Positions 59,409 through 61,145 of a stretch of DNA of 61,145 nucleotides are shown here, piece after piece. Every line of letters begins with the position of its first letter. Within the stretch, counting starts at the first letter, position 1. The stretch lies in assembly GCA_937927625.1 (NCBI GenBank), contig CALBSD010000029.1:1-61145 (forward strand), in the 5' to 3' direction. The position numbers and the translations under genes are program-made. Source of the stretch: an uncultured Actinomycetes bacterium (GTDB lineage: Bacteria; Actinomycetota; Acidimicrobiia; Acidimicrobiales; Ilumatobacteraceae). The notes beneath the pieces are model-generated. The model was not told the origin of the DNA and ran no database searches. It saw only the letters and a list, made by a program, of their open reading frames with translations.

Positions 59409-61094
59409 ATGACTGTTATCGCTACCGCCGGACATGTTGATCACGGCAAGTCATCACTAGTGATGGCGCTGACAGGGACTGATCCCGATCGGTTAGCGGA
59501 AGAGAAGCGTCGTGGAATGACGATTGATCTTGGATTCGCTCACACTGACACCCTGAGTTTCATTGATGTTCCCGGCCACATTGACTTTCTCAACACGATG
59601 GTTGCAGGTGTGCATGGCGTAGACATTGCTTTGCTTGTCATTGACGCTCTTGAAGGCTGGAAGCCACAAACTTTTGAGCATCTTGACATTTTGATGCTCA
59701 TGCACGTTCGCCACATTGTGGTTGCAATCACAAAAGCAGATGCTTCTACTAGCGAGGCAATTGCATCTCTAACTTCTTTCACGAAAACAGAGTTCACCTC
59801 CCGCGGCATTAATGCTCACGACATCATCATCACCTCAGCACACACTGGGCTCGGTACTGAAGAACTTCGTCACGTTCTCACCGCGCTCACGGCTCAAGTA
59901 TCAGAGACGGACTCATTTTCTCCGACTCGATTGTTCGTGGATCGTGTATTCACGATTGCTGGTTCAGGAACAGTTGTCACCGGAACATTGGGTGAGGCCG
60001 ACATTTACATTGGTGAAGAACTCATCGTTGCCCGCACTCAAAAATCCACCAAAGTGAGAAGCATCCAACAACACGGAGCTTCTAGAAAACGCGCACTTCC
60101 GCGCACTCGATGTGCGATCAATGTCTCAAGTCTCAGCACCGACGACATTCATCGTGGTGATGTTCTGATCACAGCGGACACTTGGCATATGACTGAAGTT
60201 TTTGATTGTTCCGTCGAACAATCATTCAGCACTCTTGACCCGCATGGCACACACAGGTCGTTACGCAACGGCGGCGGCTACACGTTGCACATCGGAACTA
60301 CTCGTCGAGCTGCATCTGTTCGCTTCCTCAACAACGGCACAACATCAATGCGCATCCGTTTCACTGGTGCACTTCCACTCATCCCGGGCGACAGATTTCT
60401 CTTACGTCGAACAGGTGACGGCATCACAGTGGCTGGAGGTTCCATCCTTGATGTCAATCCCATCGTGCGCACCACTCGTGCAATTCCAGATGGAACTCTT
60501 GATTCCATTTTGGAACACCATGGATGGCTCACGCTTGCGGAGGCGCAGCAGTTAGTGGGGACAGTTCTTACTCCTGTTGTTGGGGCTTGGATAGCCTCAG
60601 AGAAAACCGTTCGGACAACCACAGAGTCGCTGTTGCAGCTCCTGCAGAACAAACAAGAAATAGATATCTCACAATTGCAACCGTGGGAACGAGATCTCAT
60701 TGCCACTCTTCCTTATGTCACCATTTCTCAAAGTGTCGCCACTACCGGAGTAGCTAATCCGTTGCTGTCTCATCCATATGTTCAACTATTTCTTTCGGCA
60801 GGAATACTCACCCCGGAAACGAAGACCCTCGATAGAGACATCATTCGCCGGCTCACACATGAGGGCATCATTTTTGAACACGACAACATCGCGTTCCATG
60901 TCGACTCTATCCATCAACTTCGTCCGACGCTGGAAGGCCTCTGGAAAGAGAATCCACATGGATTCACTGTGGGTCACTTGCGCGAGACCTTAAACATCAC
61001 CCGTAAGCACGCAGTTCCTCTGGCGACATGTCTTGACAAGGTCGGACTCACGAAACGCCTTGGTGATATGCGTATTCCTGGACCAATCTGGTGA
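59409..61094 (+). CDS. selB: Selenocysteine-specific elongation factor
   Basis: A GTPase that brings Sec-tRNA(Sec) to UGA codons next to a SECIS element; 561 residues. G1 TAGHVDHGKSSLVMAL, G2 region RRGMTIDLGFAH, G3 DVPGHIDF, G4 TKAD. EF-Tu-like domains 2-3 follow (VDRVFTIAGSGTVVTGTLG), then winged-helix domains ending HAVPLATCLDKVGLTKRLGD, the RNA-binding end. It is somewhat shorter than Escherichia coli SelB (~610), mainly between the domains. Its stop codon directly touches the 3' end of the facing tRNA gene. Confidence 0.96.
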   Translation: MTVIATAGHVDHGKSSLVMALTGTDPDRLAEEKRRGMTIDLGFAHTDTLSFIDVPGHIDFLNTMVAGVHGVDIALLVIDALEGWKPQTFEHLDILMLMHVRHIVVAITKADASTSEAIASLTSFTKTEFTSRGINAHDIIITSAHTGLGTEELRHVLTALTAQVSETDSFSPTRLFVDRVFTIAGSGTVVTGTLGEADIYIGEELIVARTQKSTKVRSIQQHGASRKRALPRTRCAINVSSLSTDDIHRGDVLITADTWHMTEVFDCSVEQSFSTLDPHGTHRSLRNGGGYTLHIGTTRRAASVRFLNNGTTSMRIRFTGALPLIPGDRFLLRRTGDGITVAGGSILDVNPIVRTTRAIPDGTLDSILEHHGWLTLAEAQQLVGTVLTPVVGAWIASEKTVRTTTESLLQLLQNKQEIDISQLQPWERDLIATLPYVTISQSVATTGVANPLLSHPYVQLFLSAGILTPETKTLDRDIIRRLTHEGIIFEHDNIAFHVDSIHQLRPTLEGLWKENPHGFTVGHLRETLNITRKHAVPLATCLDKVGLTKRLGDMRIPGPIW

Positions 61095-61145
61095 TGGCGG
61101 AGGCGGACGGGAATCGAACCCGCCAGACAGGGGTTGCCTGTCTCG
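61095..61145 (-). tRNA. selC: tRNA-Sec, 3' part, cut by window edge
   Basis: Read on the minus strand it ends CCGCCTCC-G-CCA: an eight-base acceptor 3' strand, discriminator G and an encoded CCA (61095-61097). The T arm GCGGG-TTCGATT-CCCGT precedes it. Before that is a long variable arm with a 7-bp stem (AGACAGG and CCTGTCT, 61125-61143) and a 5-nt loop. The long variable arm, eight-base acceptor strand and neighbouring selA-selB identify it as tRNA-Sec rather than tRNA-Ser or tRNA-Leu. The anticodon and D arms lie outside the window, so UCA is not confirmed. Confidence 0.88.

Noticed and set aside
57071..61094. In-frame TGA codons indicating a selenoprotein, including a Sec-containing SelD
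   Set aside because: SelD has cysteine at the catalytic position, and I saw no gene in the window that continues its family domain past a TGA.

Overview
The window is a dense bacterial chromosome segment with mid-range GC. I read it as Actinomycetota, most likely an Acidimicrobiia-type (Ilumatobacter-like) aquatic or soil lineage. Supporting signs are a mycothiol glycosyltransferase (mshA), a rex-hemACDBL operon, an RsiG/AmfC-type protein, EFG-less and full nuo clusters side by side, and many genes that look leaderless. Genus-level placement is inference; no rRNA lies in the window. There is no phage, IS element or CRISPR array.

Layout. (1) 1-2580: 5' part of an acetyl-CoA synthetase gene, an EamA transporter and a TetR regulator. 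(2) 2600-15059, all minus: class I glutamine amidotransferase, then nuoA-B-C-D-H-I-J-K-L-M-N without E, F or G (an 11-subunit complex I), ending in an overlapping MidA/NDUFAF7-type methyltransferase. (3) 15080-16986, plus: threonine ammonia-lyase and a gamma-glutamyl hydrolase, divergent from block 2 across only 20 bp. (4) 16994-21730, minus: a 1578-residue secreted protein with two complete subtilisin domains and two tandem inhibitor propeptides. (5) 21825-42042, minus: about 20 kb of 21 tightly packed genes encoding a membrane protein, a di-cluster ferredoxin, a split-cytochrome-b bc complex (cyt b N-half, cyt b C-half, Rieske, diheme cyt c), another membrane protein, and a complete 14-subunit nuoA-N. 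(6) 42425-43240, plus: a membrane-anchored monoheme cytochrome c, divergent from block 5 across a 382-bp intergenic region with an 18-bp direct repeat. (7) 43287-49875, minus: rex-hemA-hemC-hemD-hemB-hemL plus an unknown exported protein. (8) 49945-57052: membrane protein, acyl-CoA ligase, a tiny membrane ORF, SAM hydroxide adenosyltransferase, proC, and a MoaD-rsiG-xre-mshA-ybjN operon. (9) 57071-61145: selenocysteine locus (selD divergent from selA-selB, with tRNA-Sec facing selB and cut by the window edge).

How it fits together. Most of the window is respiration plus heme supply. Two different complex I enzymes could feed a menaquinone pool: one NADH-linked with EFG, one with an unknown (perhaps ferredoxin-type) donor. 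A b6-type bc complex co-transcribed with the NADH-linked enzyme would pass electrons to c-type cytochromes. The heme operon is headed by the NADH/NAD+ sensor Rex, with a Rex-like palindrome in its promoter.

The observations I find most worth checking are: (a) a short N-terminal motif (IPEHLL-x-R) shared by the cyt b C-half and the divergent cyt c, kept at protein level although almost every codon differs; (b) the MidA-type methyltransferase sits in the complex I operon whose NuoD keeps the arginine that is methylated in mitochondrial NDUFS2, while the other NuoD has threonine there; (c) the double subtilisin with double propeptide; (d) an RsiG-like protein carrying the c-di-GMP signature; (e) twelve genes with a TAnnnT element 6-8 nt before the start codon, including two divergent pairs sharing or abutting their -10 elements.
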